Assembly: GCF_030063365.1 (NCBI RefSeq)
Contig: NZ_JASISY010000004.1
Span: forward strand, 248,001 to 312,000
Reading direction: 5' to 3'
Source of the DNA: Cryobacterium sp. PH29-G1
Lineage (GTDB): Bacteria > Actinomycetota > Actinomycetes > Actinomycetales > Microbacteriaceae
DNA length: 64,000 nt
The translations under genes were made by a program, and so were the position numbers. Shown here one piece after another: positions 55,960-64,000 of this stretch (the stretch's first letter is position 1; each line of letters begins with the position of its first letter). The notes beneath the pieces are model-generated. The model was not told the DNA's origin. It saw only the letters and a list, made by a program, of their open reading frames with translations, and ran no database searches.

Positions 55960-56052
55960 CCACCAGCGTGCCGGTCCGGCTCGGTGCGCGGGCGTCACTA
56001 TGCCGCAACCGATGTGTTCCGCATGGGGCGTGAAAAGACGCGGGGAGTGGAC

Positions 56053-56058
56053 TAGGTT
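56053..56058 (+). promoter_or_regulatory. -10 box of the 56066 gene
   Basis: TAGGTT seven bases before ATG 56066. Confidence 0.4.
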
Positions 56059-56065
56059 AGGTCGC

Positions 56066-56341
56066 ATGACCAGTGCAGATCAGACCCGGGCCGACTCATC
56101 ACAAGAGACCTATGTTGCCGAGTTCATTGACGGTCCCCTGGAGGGACAGTTCGATTCCCGGGCGCTCGTACGCGGAAAGCACGCGCCCCGCATCAGCATG
56201 GTCGCCGCCGTCGGCGGTCTGGAATCGGTGTTCTGGTACGACGAGGTCGACGAACGTGACATGAACGGGCAGCGTCGTGTGCGCTACGCCTTCGATCAGG
56301 GTGAGAGCGACCCGATCGACACCGAGGTTGAGCCGCTGTAA
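56066..56341 (+). CDS. Small acidic protein of unknown function
   Basis: 91 residues. A polar start is followed by a beta-like core (YVAEFIDGPLEGQFDSRALV, then RISMVAAVGGLESVFWYDEVDE) and an acidic tail. No membrane segment or motif. The DGPLEG phrase recurs in small proteins of related actinobacteria as far as I recall, but no function is known. It converges with the PBP gene at an 18-base gap. Confidence 0.65.
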   Translation: MTSADQTRADSSQETYVAEFIDGPLEGQFDSRALVRGKHAPRISMVAAVGGLESVFWYDEVDERDMNGQRRVRYAFDQGESDPIDTEVEPL

Positions 56342-56359
56342 CGAGCCGCCAGAACGGGC

Positions 56360-57637
56360 CTACTGGTTGAGCAGGGCCGTAATCATCAGGACTGGATGCA
56401 ACAGCCGCCAACCCACCCCAGGGTCGGCGATGCTCTGGTCGAGCTTGAGTGCGGCTGAAAGATCCTCGCCGGCCACGGTGAGCTGCACCTGGCCCACGTT
56501 TGCGCCTTTACGGGCCGTGGCGAAGTCCTTGAGCGTCACGGTTGCAGCCTTCGGCGTGGCAGCCTGCCAGGTATAACGGGTGCGGGACACTCCGACGACG
56601 GCCGATGCTGTGTCGCCCCACGCCGATTCAAACGTGCCATAGGCGGCATCGGCGGCCAGAACGGGCAGCTGGCCGACACCGGCCCGCGCACTCACCATAA
56701 GGCCGGTCAGGTCGGCGGTGAGCGCGTCGTAGGTCGGTTCGCCGAGATAGGCACCAGAGAACGTGAAGCTCGAATCGCCGTCGCTCACCTTCGCGGTGAA
56801 TAGAAAACAGACCCCGGCGGCATCCGTGTAGCTGCGGGAAATGCCGGTGATGCCTTCATTCGGAAGAAATGAGGTGGTGTTTTCGACACCACGACGATTC
56901 GCCAAAGCGGATGAGGGACTGCCCAGCATCGTAGCCACGATCGGGTTGGTCGCGGCAAGGCCCGCGAGCTGGGCCAGGTCGGTGGCGGTGCCGGCGCTCG
57001 CATCGTGCAGTCCCGTGGCGTCAACGACGGCGGTATCTTTGAGCCCGTGGTCGTTCAGCCAGGCGTTGGCAGCGAGAACATAGGCGTCGACGGAGCCGAA
57101 CGCCCATCGGGCCACGCTATCGGCGTGGTTATTGCTCGAACCCAGCAGCAGAGCCTGCAGGAGCTCAAGTTCGGTCCACTGTTCCTCGGGAAAGACCGAA
57201 ACCGTGCGGGCGCCAGCTTTGTCATAGTCGAGGTAGGTCTGGAAATCAGCAGCGGTAAGGGTCACAGTGGGGCCGGTCTCGCCCGCCACGATGGGCTTCG
57301 CGTCGAGGACAACGAGGGCGGTGACAACCTTGGCAATGGATGCCATCGGCAGCGCCTCGGGAGTTCCGGCTGCCGCGATGGGGTCGGACACCGGGGCCGA
57401 TGGCGTTGCGCCGGACGCATCGCTCGTGGTGGCGGTGAGAACGGCCATGGCGCTCGCGCCATTGGCCGACAATGCCGGGGGAGTGGGCGCGGTACTGCTC
57501 GCAGCGGGAGCGACCACAGCGGCGGTGACAGCGGGAAGAGGCCCCAATAGCGTTGCGGGGCCGTACACGCCCAGGCCGAGAATCAGCACGGTTCCGACCA
57601 GGATGCCGACGAGACGGCCGGGACGGAAGGAGCTCAT
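56360..57637 (-). CDS. D-Ala-D-Ala carboxypeptidase-like protein lacking KTG
   Basis: 425 residues. An N-terminal membrane anchor (9-30), an Ala/Thr/Pro-rich linker (35-90), then a serine peptidase S11 domain. The SxxK motif is Ser100-Ile-Ala-Lys103, the SxN motif is Ser167-Ser168-Asn169. The third motif, normally KTG in GIKTGYT, reads GISRSYT (Ser267-Arg268-Ser269), so the usual carboxypeptidase chemistry is doubtful. It could be a pseudoenzyme or a divergent one. Start ATG 57637 has a -10 box six bases before it. Confidence 0.85.
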   Translation of the reverse strand: MSSFRPGRLVGILVGTVLILGLGVYGPATLLGPLPAVTAAVVAPAASSTAPTPPALSANGASAMAVLTATTSDASGATPSAPVSDPIAAAGTPEALPMASIAKVVTALVVLDAKPIVAGETGPTVTLTAADFQTYLDYDKAGARTVSVFPEEQWTELELLQALLLGSSNNHADSVARWAFGSVDAYVLAANAWLNDHGLKDTAVVDATGLHDASAGTATDLAQLAGLAATNPIVATMLGSPSSALANRRGVENTTSFLPNEGITGISRSYTDAAGVCFLFTAKVSDGDSSFTFSGAYLGEPTYDALTADLTGLMVSARAGVGQLPVLAADAAYGTFESAWGDTASAVVGVSRTRYTWQAATPKAATVTLKDFATARKGANVGQVQLTVAGEDLSAALKLDQSIADPGVGWRLLHPVLMITALLNQ

Positions 57638-57643
57638 GCCCCA

Positions 57644-57649
57644 AGGCTA
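57644..57649 (-). promoter_or_regulatory. Leaderless promoter of the PBP-like gene
   Basis: Minus-strand TAGCCT exactly six bases before ATG 57637. Confidence 0.5.
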
Positions 57650-57661
57650 GACCGCTTGAGG

Positions 57662-58012
57662 TCAGCCCCAGCCGAGTGCGTGCAGCCTGTCGTCATCAAT
57701 GCCGTAGAAATGGGCGATTTCATGCACCAGAGTGACATGAATTTCGTCGTGCAGTTCCTTGAGGCTGGCGCAGATCGCCAACAAGGGTTCGCGGTAGAGC
57801 ACAATCCGATCGGGCATCTCACCGAAACCGTATTGACCGCGCTCGGTGAGGGCGACCCCGTCATAGAGCCCCAGGATGTCCAGGGTTCCGTCTTCGGGAC
57901 GGTCTTCGACCACGAAGATCACATTATCGAGTCCGTCAACCATATCGTCGGGGAGCAGATCAAGCTCATCAACAACGAGCCGTTCAAATTCGGACGCGTT
58001 AAGGTCTAACAT
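57662..58012 (-). CDS. Zincin-like metallopeptidase family protein
   Basis: 116 residues from ATG 58012, with GGGTGG upstream; an ATG ten codons earlier lacks a site. The zinc motif is complete, HEIAHFYGIDDDRLHALGW (HExxHxxG then H), as in the small minimal-gluzincin-like (DUF1025) family seen in actinobacteria. Other motifs: DNVIFVVEDRP and LYREPLLAIC. Activity and substrate are unknown. It lies just downstream of tRNA-His on the same strand. Confidence 0.83.
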   Translation of the reverse strand: MLDLNASEFERLVVDELDLLPDDMVDGLDNVIFVVEDRPEDGTLDILGLYDGVALTERGQYGFGEMPDRIVLYREPLLAICASLKELHDEIHVTLVHEIAHFYGIDDDRLHALGWG

Positions 58013-58111
58013 CGCCACCCACTGTCGACGACATGCGCTCAATACTCACTGTTCTCAACAACAACGTGGCCACGCAGGGCCGCCTTGTTGTGATGTACCG
58101 CGATGTTTCAT

Positions 58112-58188
58112 TGGGGTGAGTAACGGGGATTGAACCCGCGACCTCCTGGACCACAACCAGGCGCTCTGCCAACTGAGCTATACCCACC
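58112..58188 (-). tRNA. tRNA-His (GTG anticodon)
   Basis: Cloverleaf is complete. The acceptor GTGGGTA pairs with TACTCAC (one G-T), with the extra G(-1) paired to the discriminator C and an encoded CCA. The D arm is AGCTCAGTTGGCAGAGC; the anticodon stem CCTGG/CCAGG holds loop TTGTGGT (anticodon GTG); the T arm is CGGGTTCAATCCCCG. Confidence 0.97.
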
Positions 58189-58232
58189 ATGCGTCCCCAC
58201 GTCTTACAACGCGGGGCAACTCAGCAATCCTA

Positions 58233-58907
58233 TTACACCTCGGAGGAGAATAAGTGCACGACTTGCGCGGCGGACGATTTGGCTTCGTCGCTGGTGGGCC
58301 CCGGGTCCGCTACAAACACCGTCTGGCGGTAGTACGCGAGCTCGCGAATCGACTCGAGAATGTCGGCCAGGGCGCGGTGCCCGCCGTCTTTGGCCGGGGC
58401 ATTGAAGTACACCCGCGGGTACCAGCGACGAGCGAGTTCTTTGATCGACGACACGTCAACGTTGCGGTAGTGCAGCTGGTTGTCCAGGCGCGGCATGTAC
58501 CGGGTGAGGAAACCGCGGTCGGTGCCGATGGAGTTGCCGGCGAGCGGGGCCTTCTGCTCGGCGGGGATGAACTTCAATACGTATTCGAGAACCTGATACT
58601 CGGCCTCGGCGGCGCTGACACCGTGGGGAATTTCGGTGATGAGGCCCGAGGAGGTGTGCATATTGCGCACGAAGTCGCCCATGTTCTCCAGCGCCGAATC
58701 GTTGGGCTTAATGATGATGTCGAGGCCGGGGTCAAGCACATTGAGGTCGTAGTCGGTGATGACGACGGCGATCTCGACGAGCTCGTCGCGGTCCAGGTCG
58801 AGCCCGGTCATTTCACAGTCGATCCACACCAGACGGTCGGGACTTTTCGACGTCGGTGCGGACGTGGGGGTGGGCGTCGGTGCGGTATCTGTCGTGCTGT
58901 TGGTCAT
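58233..58907 (-). CDS. orn: Oligoribonuclease
   Basis: 3'-5' exonuclease that degrades di- to pentaribonucleotides, including pGpG. 224 residues. The DEDDh motifs are [13 protein letters not shown] (Exo I), [19 protein letters not shown] (Exo II) and [16 protein letters not shown] (Exo III, with the histidine). A 24-residue Ser/Thr/Pro tail precedes the domain. ATG 58907 has a TAGACT box six bases upstream, a leaderless promoter. It is divergent from a small redoxin. Confidence 0.96.
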   Translation of the reverse strand: MTNSTTDTAPTPTPTSAPTSKSPDRLVWIDCEMTGLDLDRDELVEIAVVITDYDLNVLDPGLDIIIKPNDSALENMGDFVRNMHTSSGLITEIPHGVSAAEAEYQVLEYVLKFIPAEQKAPLAGNSIGTDRGFLTRYMPRLDNQLHYRNVDVSSIKELARRWYPRVYFNAPAKDGGHRALADILESIRELAYYRQTVFVADPGPTSDEAKSSAAQVVHLFSSEV

Positions 58908-58913
58908 GGATGA

Positions 58914-58919
58914 AGTCTA
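58914..58919 (-). promoter_or_regulatory. Leaderless promoter of orn
   Basis: Minus-strand TAGACT exactly six bases before ATG 58907. Confidence 0.6.
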
Positions 58920-58942
58920 CCGCCGGCCTCCGACACGGCCTG

Positions 58943-58948
58943 TAAACT
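58943..58948 (+). promoter_or_regulatory. -10 box of the small redoxin gene
   Basis: TAAACT 40 bases before ATG 58989; the leader contains the ribosome site GAGGA. Confidence 0.45.
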
Positions 58949-58988
58949 TGGGGACTACCGTTTTCAACGCTCGACCTGCGAGGACCTG

Positions 58989-59249
58989 ATGGAATTCACA
59001 CTGTATTCGTCGTCATTCTGCGAACCGTGCATGCAGACACGGGCCATTCTTGCTGAGGCGAAACGTCTCGTTCCCGGTGCGACCGTGCGGGAAATCGATG
59101 TTGCGGGTGCCCCCGAGCAGGCAGAGGCGCTGCAGATTCGAAATACCCCAACGGTGATCATTTCCGACGGCGCCGGAACCGAGGTTTTTCGTGCAGCCGG
59201 CGTTCCCACTTTGGCGCAGGTGCTCGTCGCTGCCGCCAAAGCGCTCTGA
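58989..59249 (+). CDS. Glutaredoxin/thioredoxin-like small protein
   Basis: 86 residues with one thioredoxin fold. The active site is FCEPC (Cys11, Cys14), the cis-proline is in NTPTVII, and a glycine-containing strand (SDGAGTEVFRAAG) ends the fold. Actinobacteria use mycoredoxins with CxYC; the CEPC site is closer to small thioredoxin-like proteins. It probably reduces disulfides in the cytoplasm; no partner is adjacent. The ribosome site is GAGGACC. It converges with the GntR-family gene across seven bases. Confidence 0.85.
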   Translation: MEFTLYSSSFCEPCMQTRAILAEAKRLVPGATVREIDVAGAPEQAEALQIRNTPTVIISDGAGTEVFRAAGVPTLAQVLVAAAKAL

Positions 59250-59256
59250 ACCGCGC

Positions 59257-60024
59257 CTACGACGGCGCCTCGTCATCCGAGAGGCTCAGGGCCGCCCGGT
59301 TCTCCGCCGACATGATCTCGCCGTAGTACTCGATGACGAAGGAGCGGGCCAACCGTCCGGCGGTCGCACCGTCGCCCGCCGTGATCGCGGCCAGAATTTC
59401 GCGATCGTGCGCCAGGGACAATTCCATCTTGGCGCGAGAATCGGGCGCGCGGTCCAGTCCGTCCGTGACCATATCGATGAGCGCCCCTCGAGTCGCCTCG
59501 CCGCAGATCTGCATGAGCTGGTTGTGGCTGGCGGCCCACACGCTCACGTGAAAGGCGACATCCGCTCGGCCGAAGGCGATCGGCCCGTTCGCCACCTCGG
59601 CCTGCATGGCGTCCACGGCAGCACGCATCGACTGCAACTGTTCCGCGGTGCGGTGCTGGGCGGCCAGGGTGCAGGAGGTGCCCTCGAGCATGATGCGAAA
59701 TTCGACGAGTTCCGATAGGGCGATGGTGTCCAGGCGCACCAGACGGTTGACGGTTTTGGTAAGGATGGCGGGGGAGGCCTGCAGAACCTCGGGTCCGCGC
59801 GGGTCGCCGGGGCGGGAGCGCACCAACCCGATGCTCTCGAGTACCCGCAATGCCTCGCGAATCGTCGACCGGCTCACCTCGAAGGTCAGCATGAGCTCGC
59901 GCTCGCTGGGCAGACGATCGCCCGGCCGGAGTTCTCGTTTGCTGATGGCGCTCTCGATCTGCTCGACGACGCGTTCGTAGGCCTTCACGGTCTTGACGGG
60001 GGTGAATGCGGCTGGGTGGGTCAT
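59257..60024 (-). CDS. FadR-type GntR regulator
   Basis: 255 residues from ATG 60024 (GAGGA before it). An N-terminal winged-helix domain (ERVVEQIESAISKRELRPGD, then LPSERELMLTFEVSRSTIREALRVL) is followed by a seven-helix FCD domain with metal-binding-type acidic and histidine residues (FRIMLEGTS, HVSVWAASHN, DREILAAITAGD). It is divergent from the ABC transporter genes, whose common control is likely. The inducer is unknown; small organic acids or peptides are usual for this class. Confidence 0.9.
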   Translation of the reverse strand: MTHPAAFTPVKTVKAYERVVEQIESAISKRELRPGDRLPSERELMLTFEVSRSTIREALRVLESIGLVRSRPGDPRGPEVLQASPAILTKTVNRLVRLDTIALSELVEFRIMLEGTSCTLAAQHRTAEQLQSMRAAVDAMQAEVANGPIAFGRADVAFHVSVWAASHNQLMQICGEATRGALIDMVTDGLDRAPDSRAKMELSLAHDREILAAITAGDGATAGRLARSFVIEYYGEIMSAENRAALSLSDDEAPS

Positions 60025-60120
60025 CTGCACGTCCTCGCGGTTGCGATCAGGGGTCAATATCGGGACCGATCTTGACGATCTGAGATCTACATGTAAAGCT
60101 GACTTTGGTACAGAGTGTAC

Positions 60121-60131
60121 TGGTCTGACCA
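60121..60131. promoter_or_regulatory. Candidate operator of the FadR-type regulator
   Basis: TGGTCTGACCA is a perfect TGGTC-N-GACCA palindrome, close to the TGGT-N-ACCA sites of FadR-family proteins. It lies in the 230-base gap between the regulator and the ABC substrate-binding gene, about 97 bases from the first and 124 from the second start. Confidence 0.5.
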
Positions 60132-60254
60132 TGTGTTTCACCGGTATAGACGATACATTTCCGCAGTATTTCTCACGCAGTATTTCTCACGCACTATCTC
60201 GCAGCAGTGCTGGCCGATTCTCGTCGGGCAGCGGACCCAGAGGGGCACAACCGT

Positions 60255-61766
60255 ATGAGGGTACACACCCGGCGAAACCTGATCGCCAGCGTCGCCACTG
60301 TCATGATTGCATCCATGGCCCTGGTGGGGTGTTCCAACGGGGCAACGACCGCCGACGGCGAACCCGACACCACGTTGACCGTAGGACTGCTGGCCACTCC
60401 CGGCAACCTGGACTACACCACGACGGCGGGTGCGGCGATTCCGCAGGCGCTGCTCTACAACGTCTACGAGGGACTGGTGAAACTCGACAACGACGGAACG
60501 ATCATTCCCCTGCTCGCGAAATCGTGGACGGTCAGCGATGACGGCCTCGTGTATGACTTTGCACTCGAAGAAGGCGTCACCTTCTCCGACGGCTCGCCAT
60601 TCACCGCCGAGACGGTCAAATTCAGCCTGGAACGCGTCAAAGACAACTGGACCGCCAATGGGCCCGGGTACCTCGACCCGATTGCCAGCATCGAGGCGGT
60701 CAGCGACACCGAGGCTCGCATCACCCTGACCAAGCCGAGCAACAGCTGGCTGTTCAACATGAGCGGTCCGGTCGGCACCATGTTCACCGAATCAGGAATC
60801 GCCGACCTGGCCACCGCGCCGGTGGGCACCGGTCCGTACACCGTCAGTTCCTTCAAGACCGGCGACAGCCTCGTTCTCGCGGCCAACGCCGACTACTGGG
60901 GCGATGCGCCGTATATGACCGACGTGACGCTGCGCTACTTTACCGATGCGACCGCGCAGACCAACGCTCTGCTCAGCGGAGACGTCAACCTGGTCGCGGG
61001 TATCTCGCAGTTCCAGCTGGTCGGCCAGTTCAAGTCGAACTCCGACTTTCAGGTTCTGGAAGGCGCCAGTACCGGTGAGGTCACGCTCTCGATGAACAAC
61101 GCCAGTGATGCATTCAGCGACGTTCGGGTGCGGCAGGCCGTCATGTACGGAATCGATCGTCAGGTTGTCATGGACACGGCGAACAGCGGCTACGGTCTGC
61201 TGATCGGCTCCATGGTGCCGCCGACCGACCCCTGGTACGACGCTGATCTGGCCGAACTGTACCCGTACGACCCGGACAAAGCCATCGAGCTTCTCGCCGA
61301 GGCCGGCGCCAGCGACCTGACCATTGCTTTCAAGATCCCCAACCTTCCCTACGCTGTTGCCGGCGCTCAGGTAGTCAAGGATCAGCTCGCCAAGGTGGGC
61401 ATCACCGCCAACGTGACGGCCCTTGAATTTCCGGCGGTCTGGCTTGACGAGGTCTTCTCCAACCACGACTACGACATGTCGCTGATCATGCACAGCGAAC
61501 CGCGCGACGTGACCGCTTTCGCCGCACCCACCTACTACGCGGGCTACAACTCGCCCGAGGTGATGGCGAAGTTTGCTGAAGCGGATGCCGCGGACGCGGA
61601 CGCCTACGTCGAACTGATGAAGGAAGCCACGACCACAATGGCCGAGGATGCCGCCGCGGATTGGCTCTACCTGCAGCCGGCAATCTCCCTCGCCGACGCG
61701 GATCTGGTTGGTGTTCCCAAGAACACGCCGAGTCTCGCGCTGGACCTGTCGACCATCGCCCGATAG
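60255..61766 (+). CDS. Peptide/nickel-type ABC transporter substrate-binding lipoprotein
   Basis: 503 residues from ATG 60255. A lipoprotein signal ends at ALVGCSNG, so the mature protein begins with a lipidated cysteine. The SBP_bac_5 core is clear: YNVYEGLVKLDNDG, PLLAKSWTVSDDGLVYDFAL, EGVTFSDGSPFTAETVKFSL, PVGTGPYTV and VRQAVMYGIDRQVV. It binds oligopeptides or another ligand outside the membrane. First of four same-strand genes; the next starts 100 bases on. Confidence 0.92.
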   Translation: MRVHTRRNLIASVATVMIASMALVGCSNGATTADGEPDTTLTVGLLATPGNLDYTTTAGAAIPQALLYNVYEGLVKLDNDGTIIPLLAKSWTVSDDGLVYDFALEEGVTFSDGSPFTAETVKFSLERVKDNWTANGPGYLDPIASIEAVSDTEARITLTKPSNSWLFNMSGPVGTMFTESGIADLATAPVGTGPYTVSSFKTGDSLVLAANADYWGDAPYMTDVTLRYFTDATAQTNALLSGDVNLVAGISQFQLVGQFKSNSDFQVLEGASTGEVTLSMNNASDAFSDVRVRQAVMYGIDRQVVMDTANSGYGLLIGSMVPPTDPWYDADLAELYPYDPDKAIELLAEAGASDLTIAFKIPNLPYAVAGAQVVKDQLAKVGITANVTALEFPAVWLDEVFSNHDYDMSLIMHSEPRDVTAFAAPTYYAGYNSPEVMAKFAEADAADADAYVELMKEATTTMAEDAAADWLYLQPAISLADADLVGVPKNTPSLALDLSTIAR

Positions 61767-61866
61767 GCGCATCGAAGCCAGCGCGCGTACGGTTGTCGTT
61801 CGAGCGGTTGGCACGGCAGTATCCAGTGTCGTGCCAACCGTAAATCAGTCAGAGGAAAGTCCCGTT

Positions 61867-62814
61867 ATGGTTCTTGTGGTTCTGCGTCGGATCGGCGTGT
61901 TCGCGACCACGGTCGTTGTGGCCTCGATCGTGACTTTCCTGATGCTGTCGATCCTGCCCGGCAACGCCGCGCGCATCGCTCTGGGCGTGCAGGCGACCGA
62001 AGCGGATGTCGCCGCGCAGACCACCGCTATGGGCCTCGACCGCCCCGCGGTGGTGCGCTATCTGGATTGGTTCGGGCACGTACTCATCGGCGACTTCGGC
62101 ACCTCCACCGTGTCCCGTCAGCCGATTGGCCCCGAAATAACAGATGCCCTCGGCATCACCGTGATCCTCGTACTGACCAGCGTCGTGCTCGCCCTGCTCT
62201 TTGCGATTCCGTTCGGAGTCTTGACGGCGGTGCGGCAACGCAAGCCCGACGGCGCGATTTTGTCGGGCATCAGCCAGATCGGCGTGGCCGTGCCCGGCTT
62301 TCTGGCGGGAATGCTGCTCGTTACAGTGTTCGCCGTCACGCTGCGCTGGCTTCCGGCGGGGGGCTGGGTTGACCCGGGAGACGACTTCGCGGGATTCCTC
62401 GAGCACCTCATTCTGCCCGCGATCGCCCTCGGCAGCGTGCAGGGGGCCGTCCTCAGCCGATATGTGCGTTCGTCGGTCCTGGAAGTCATGCGCGAAGACT
62501 TCATTCGCACCGCCCGGGCCAAGGGCCTGGGGGCGGGACGGGCGCTGTTCCGGCACGGACTGCGCAACGCGGCCGTTCCCGTGATGACCGTACTGGGCCT
62601 GCAGATCGCCACCCTCCTGGTCGGCGCCGTCGTCATCGAACGCGTCTTCAGCATTCCCGGTCTCGGGAGCCTGCTGCTCGACAAAGTAGCCCTGCGCGAC
62701 CTGCCCGCCGTTCAGGGCATCGTCCTGGTGCTCGTCGTGTTCGTTCTGGCGTTGAATTTTCTCGTCGACCTCGCCTTCACCCTGATCGATCCCCGACTTC
62801 GGAGCGCCTCATGA
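61867..62814 (+). CDS. ABC transporter permease 1 (DppB/OppB type)
   Basis: 315 residues from ATG 61867, with GAGGAAAG upstream. Six membrane helices; the N-terminal VTFLMLSILPGNAA and the EAA loop (REDFIRTARAKGLGAGRAL) that docks on the ATPase are typical. AVVIERVFSIPGLGSLL is the conserved C-terminal motif. It overlaps the second permease by four bases (ATGA). Confidence 0.93.
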   Translation: MVLVVLRRIGVFATTVVVASIVTFLMLSILPGNAARIALGVQATEADVAAQTTAMGLDRPAVVRYLDWFGHVLIGDFGTSTVSRQPIGPEITDALGITVILVLTSVVLALLFAIPFGVLTAVRQRKPDGAILSGISQIGVAVPGFLAGMLLVTVFAVTLRWLPAGGWVDPGDDFAGFLEHLILPAIALGSVQGAVLSRYVRSSVLEVMREDFIRTARAKGLGAGRALFRHGLRNAAVPVMTVLGLQIATLLVGAVVIERVFSIPGLGSLLLDKVALRDLPAVQGIVLVLVVFVLALNFLVDLAFTLIDPRLRSAS

Positions 62815-63692
62815 CGGCCAGCGATCCCCGCGTCACTACCGACACCCCGCGACGACCTCGATCCGCCGCCACTGGGCGAAATGGCGCAGCAACGCTCTGG
62901 ACCGGCCTCGTGCTCATCGGCCTCGTCGTGTTGGCCGCGCTCGTCTCGATGTGGTGGACGCCGTTCGACCCGGAAGGGGTCTTCTCAGATTCCATTCTGC
63001 TCCCGCCTGGCTCGGAGCACCTGCTGGGCACCGATAGCTTCGGACGGGACGTCTTCAGTTCCATCCTGCGCGGCGCTCAGATCTCACTCTTGGTGGGAAC
63101 CGTGGCGGTCTCCATTGCGGCCGTACTGGGCGTGCCGTTTGGCATTGTCGCCGGCATGAACCCGGGCCGACTGGACCAGTTCATGATGCGCGGCAACGAT
63201 ATCTCGCTCGCCTTTCCCGCCTTGCTGCTCGCGATCATCTTCGGCGCCATTTTCGGAGCCGGCACGGTGACCGCGATGGTGGCCCTCGGAATCGGAACCG
63301 CACCGGCGTTCGCGCTCATCGCCCGCAGCGGCACTATGCAGATCATGAGTCGAGAGTACGTGCAGGCGGCCCGCGCTTCGGGCAAGAGCGGCGTGTTCAT
63401 CGGGGTGCGTCACATCCTGCCCAATATCAGCGGCATGCTCATCGTGCAGGCTTCGGTGTCGTTCGGCATCGCGGTTCTGGCCGAGGCCGCCCTGTCGTAC
63501 CTCGGACTCGGCACGCCGCCGCCCACGCCGTCCTGGGGGCGCATGCTGCAGGACGCCCAGGGGTACTTGTTCATCGAACCGCTGCTCATCGTGTGGCCGG
63601 GAATCGCCATCGCTGTTGCGGTGCTCGGCTTCAACCTGCTCGGTGACGGCCTCCGCGATCGCTTCGACCCCAAGATGCAGGTGAAACGATGA
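62811..63692 (+). CDS. ABC transporter permease 2 (DppC/OppC type)
   Basis: 293 residues. HLLGTDSFGRDVFSSILRGA, the EAA loop SREYVQAARASGKSG and LGLGTPPPTPSWGRML are hallmarks of the OppC/DppC family. A cytoplasmic N-terminal extension of about 30 residues precedes the first helix. It is coupled to the next ATPase by a four-base overlap. Confidence 0.93.
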   Translation: MTASDPRVTTDTPRRPRSAATGRNGAATLWTGLVLIGLVVLAALVSMWWTPFDPEGVFSDSILLPPGSEHLLGTDSFGRDVFSSILRGAQISLLVGTVAVSIAAVLGVPFGIVAGMNPGRLDQFMMRGNDISLAFPALLLAIIFGAIFGAGTVTAMVALGIGTAPAFALIARSGTMQIMSREYVQAARASGKSGVFIGVRHILPNISGMLIVQASVSFGIAVLAEAALSYLGLGTPPPTPSWGRMLQDAQGYLFIEPLLIVWPGIAIAVAVLGFNLLGDGLRDRFDPKMQVKR

Positions 63693-64000
63693 CTTCGATC
63701 ACGCCAACGGCAACGCCGGCACCGACTCTCAGCGTGCGCGACCTGCGGGTCGGCTCGCCCTTCAACGAGCTGCTCCACAGCATCAGCTTCGATATCGCCG
63801 CCGGCGAACGTGTTGGCCTGATCGGGGAATCCGGGTCGGGTAAGTCGCTCACCGCAACCTCCGTCATGGGTTTGCTGCCGGAAACTCTCACGGCGACCGG
63901 CTCGGTGCGTCTGAACGGTGTCGACGCCGATCTGCTCACGGCGCCCGACCGCAACCTAAATCAGCTGCGGGGCAACACCATGGCGATGGTCTTTCAGGAG
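63689..64000 (+). CDS. ABC transporter ATPase (partial, runs off the right edge)
   Basis: The first 104 codons are visible. Walker A is GESGSGKSLTA, and the Q-loop begins (MAMVFQE) at the edge. It is the DppD/OppD-type ATPase of the operon; the signature motif, Walker B and the C-terminal OppD domain lie outside. A two-domain fusion cannot be excluded. Confidence 0.88.
   Translation, partial: MTSITPTATPAPTLSVRDLRVGSPFNELLHSISFDIAAGERVGLIGESGSGKSLTATSVMGLLPETLTATGSVRLNGVDADLLTAPDRNLNQLRGNTMAMVFQE

Noticed and set aside
58112..58188. tRNA-His as an integration site
   Set aside because: No duplicated tRNA 3' end or integrase is visible nearby; genes on both sides look like housekeeping genes.

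Overview
The window is ordinary chromosome from a high-GC actinobacterium, most probably of the family Microbacteriaceae. Three things point there: the gene orders trmD/rplS/lepB/rnhB/DUF2469, yraN/yifB/dprA, rpsB-tsf-pyrH-frr-cdsA and cysteine desulfurase-mnmA-ligA-gatCAB-dinB; the GlgE alpha-glucan pathway; and many TANNNT -10 boxes placed six bases before a start codon, as in leaderless actinobacterial transcripts. I could not fix the genus. I saw no prophage, insertion sequence, CRISPR array or recognisable defence system.

Layout. 1-3.4 kb: nitrite reductase, with nirB (cut by the left edge) divergent from nirD, and nirD coupled to a siroheme chelatase. 3.4-13.7 kb: tRNA, ribosome, secretion and DNA-uptake genes, interrupted by a long-form GAPDH, a nitroreductase-like protein and a zinc alcohol dehydrogenase. 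13.8-18.5 kb: PLP decarboxylase, phosphodiesterase, XerC-type recombinase and an M23 protein, in a patch rich in short tandem repeats. 18.5-23.6 kb: rpsB-tsf, pyrH-frr-cdsA and a DivIVA-like gene. 23.6-31.2 kb: envelope and cell-shape genes, including a DivIVA-like rod protein with 13 successive 11-residue repeats. 31.3-40.6 kb: glycogen/maltosyl-glucan cluster (glgB, glgE, glgP, glgX). 40.6-51.9 kb: sulfur transfer to tRNA, DNA ligase, the Gln/Asn amidotransferase, an iron exporter-like protein, DNA polymerase IV and a GerW-like protein. 52.2-56 kb: a TPP riboswitch before the ykoEDC thiamine transporter, with a P-loop kinase attached. 56-59.2 kb: degenerate penicillin-binding protein, small zincin, tRNA-His, oligoribonuclease, small redoxin. 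59.3-64 kb: a FadR/GntR regulator divergent from a peptide/nickel-type ABC transporter that runs off the right edge.

Working together. nirB, nirD and the chelatase make and use siroheme for nitrite assimilation, and a GlnR-like box lies between nirB and nirD. GlgE and GlgB build branched glucan from maltose-1-phosphate, while GlgP and GlgX take it apart. The cysteine desulfurase can supply sulfur to MnmA. The FadR-type regulator probably controls the ABC operon through a TGGTC-N-GACCA palindrome.

Most notable non-genic structure: the recurrent leaderless promoter geometry, a perfect 17-bp inverted repeat wrapped around the lepB -10 box, a two-copy GGGCCC-rich repeat at convergent gene ends, a cluster of 13-15 bp minisatellites, and a riboswitch with two mutually exclusive hairpins. 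All statements come from reading the sequence; no database search or folding program was run.
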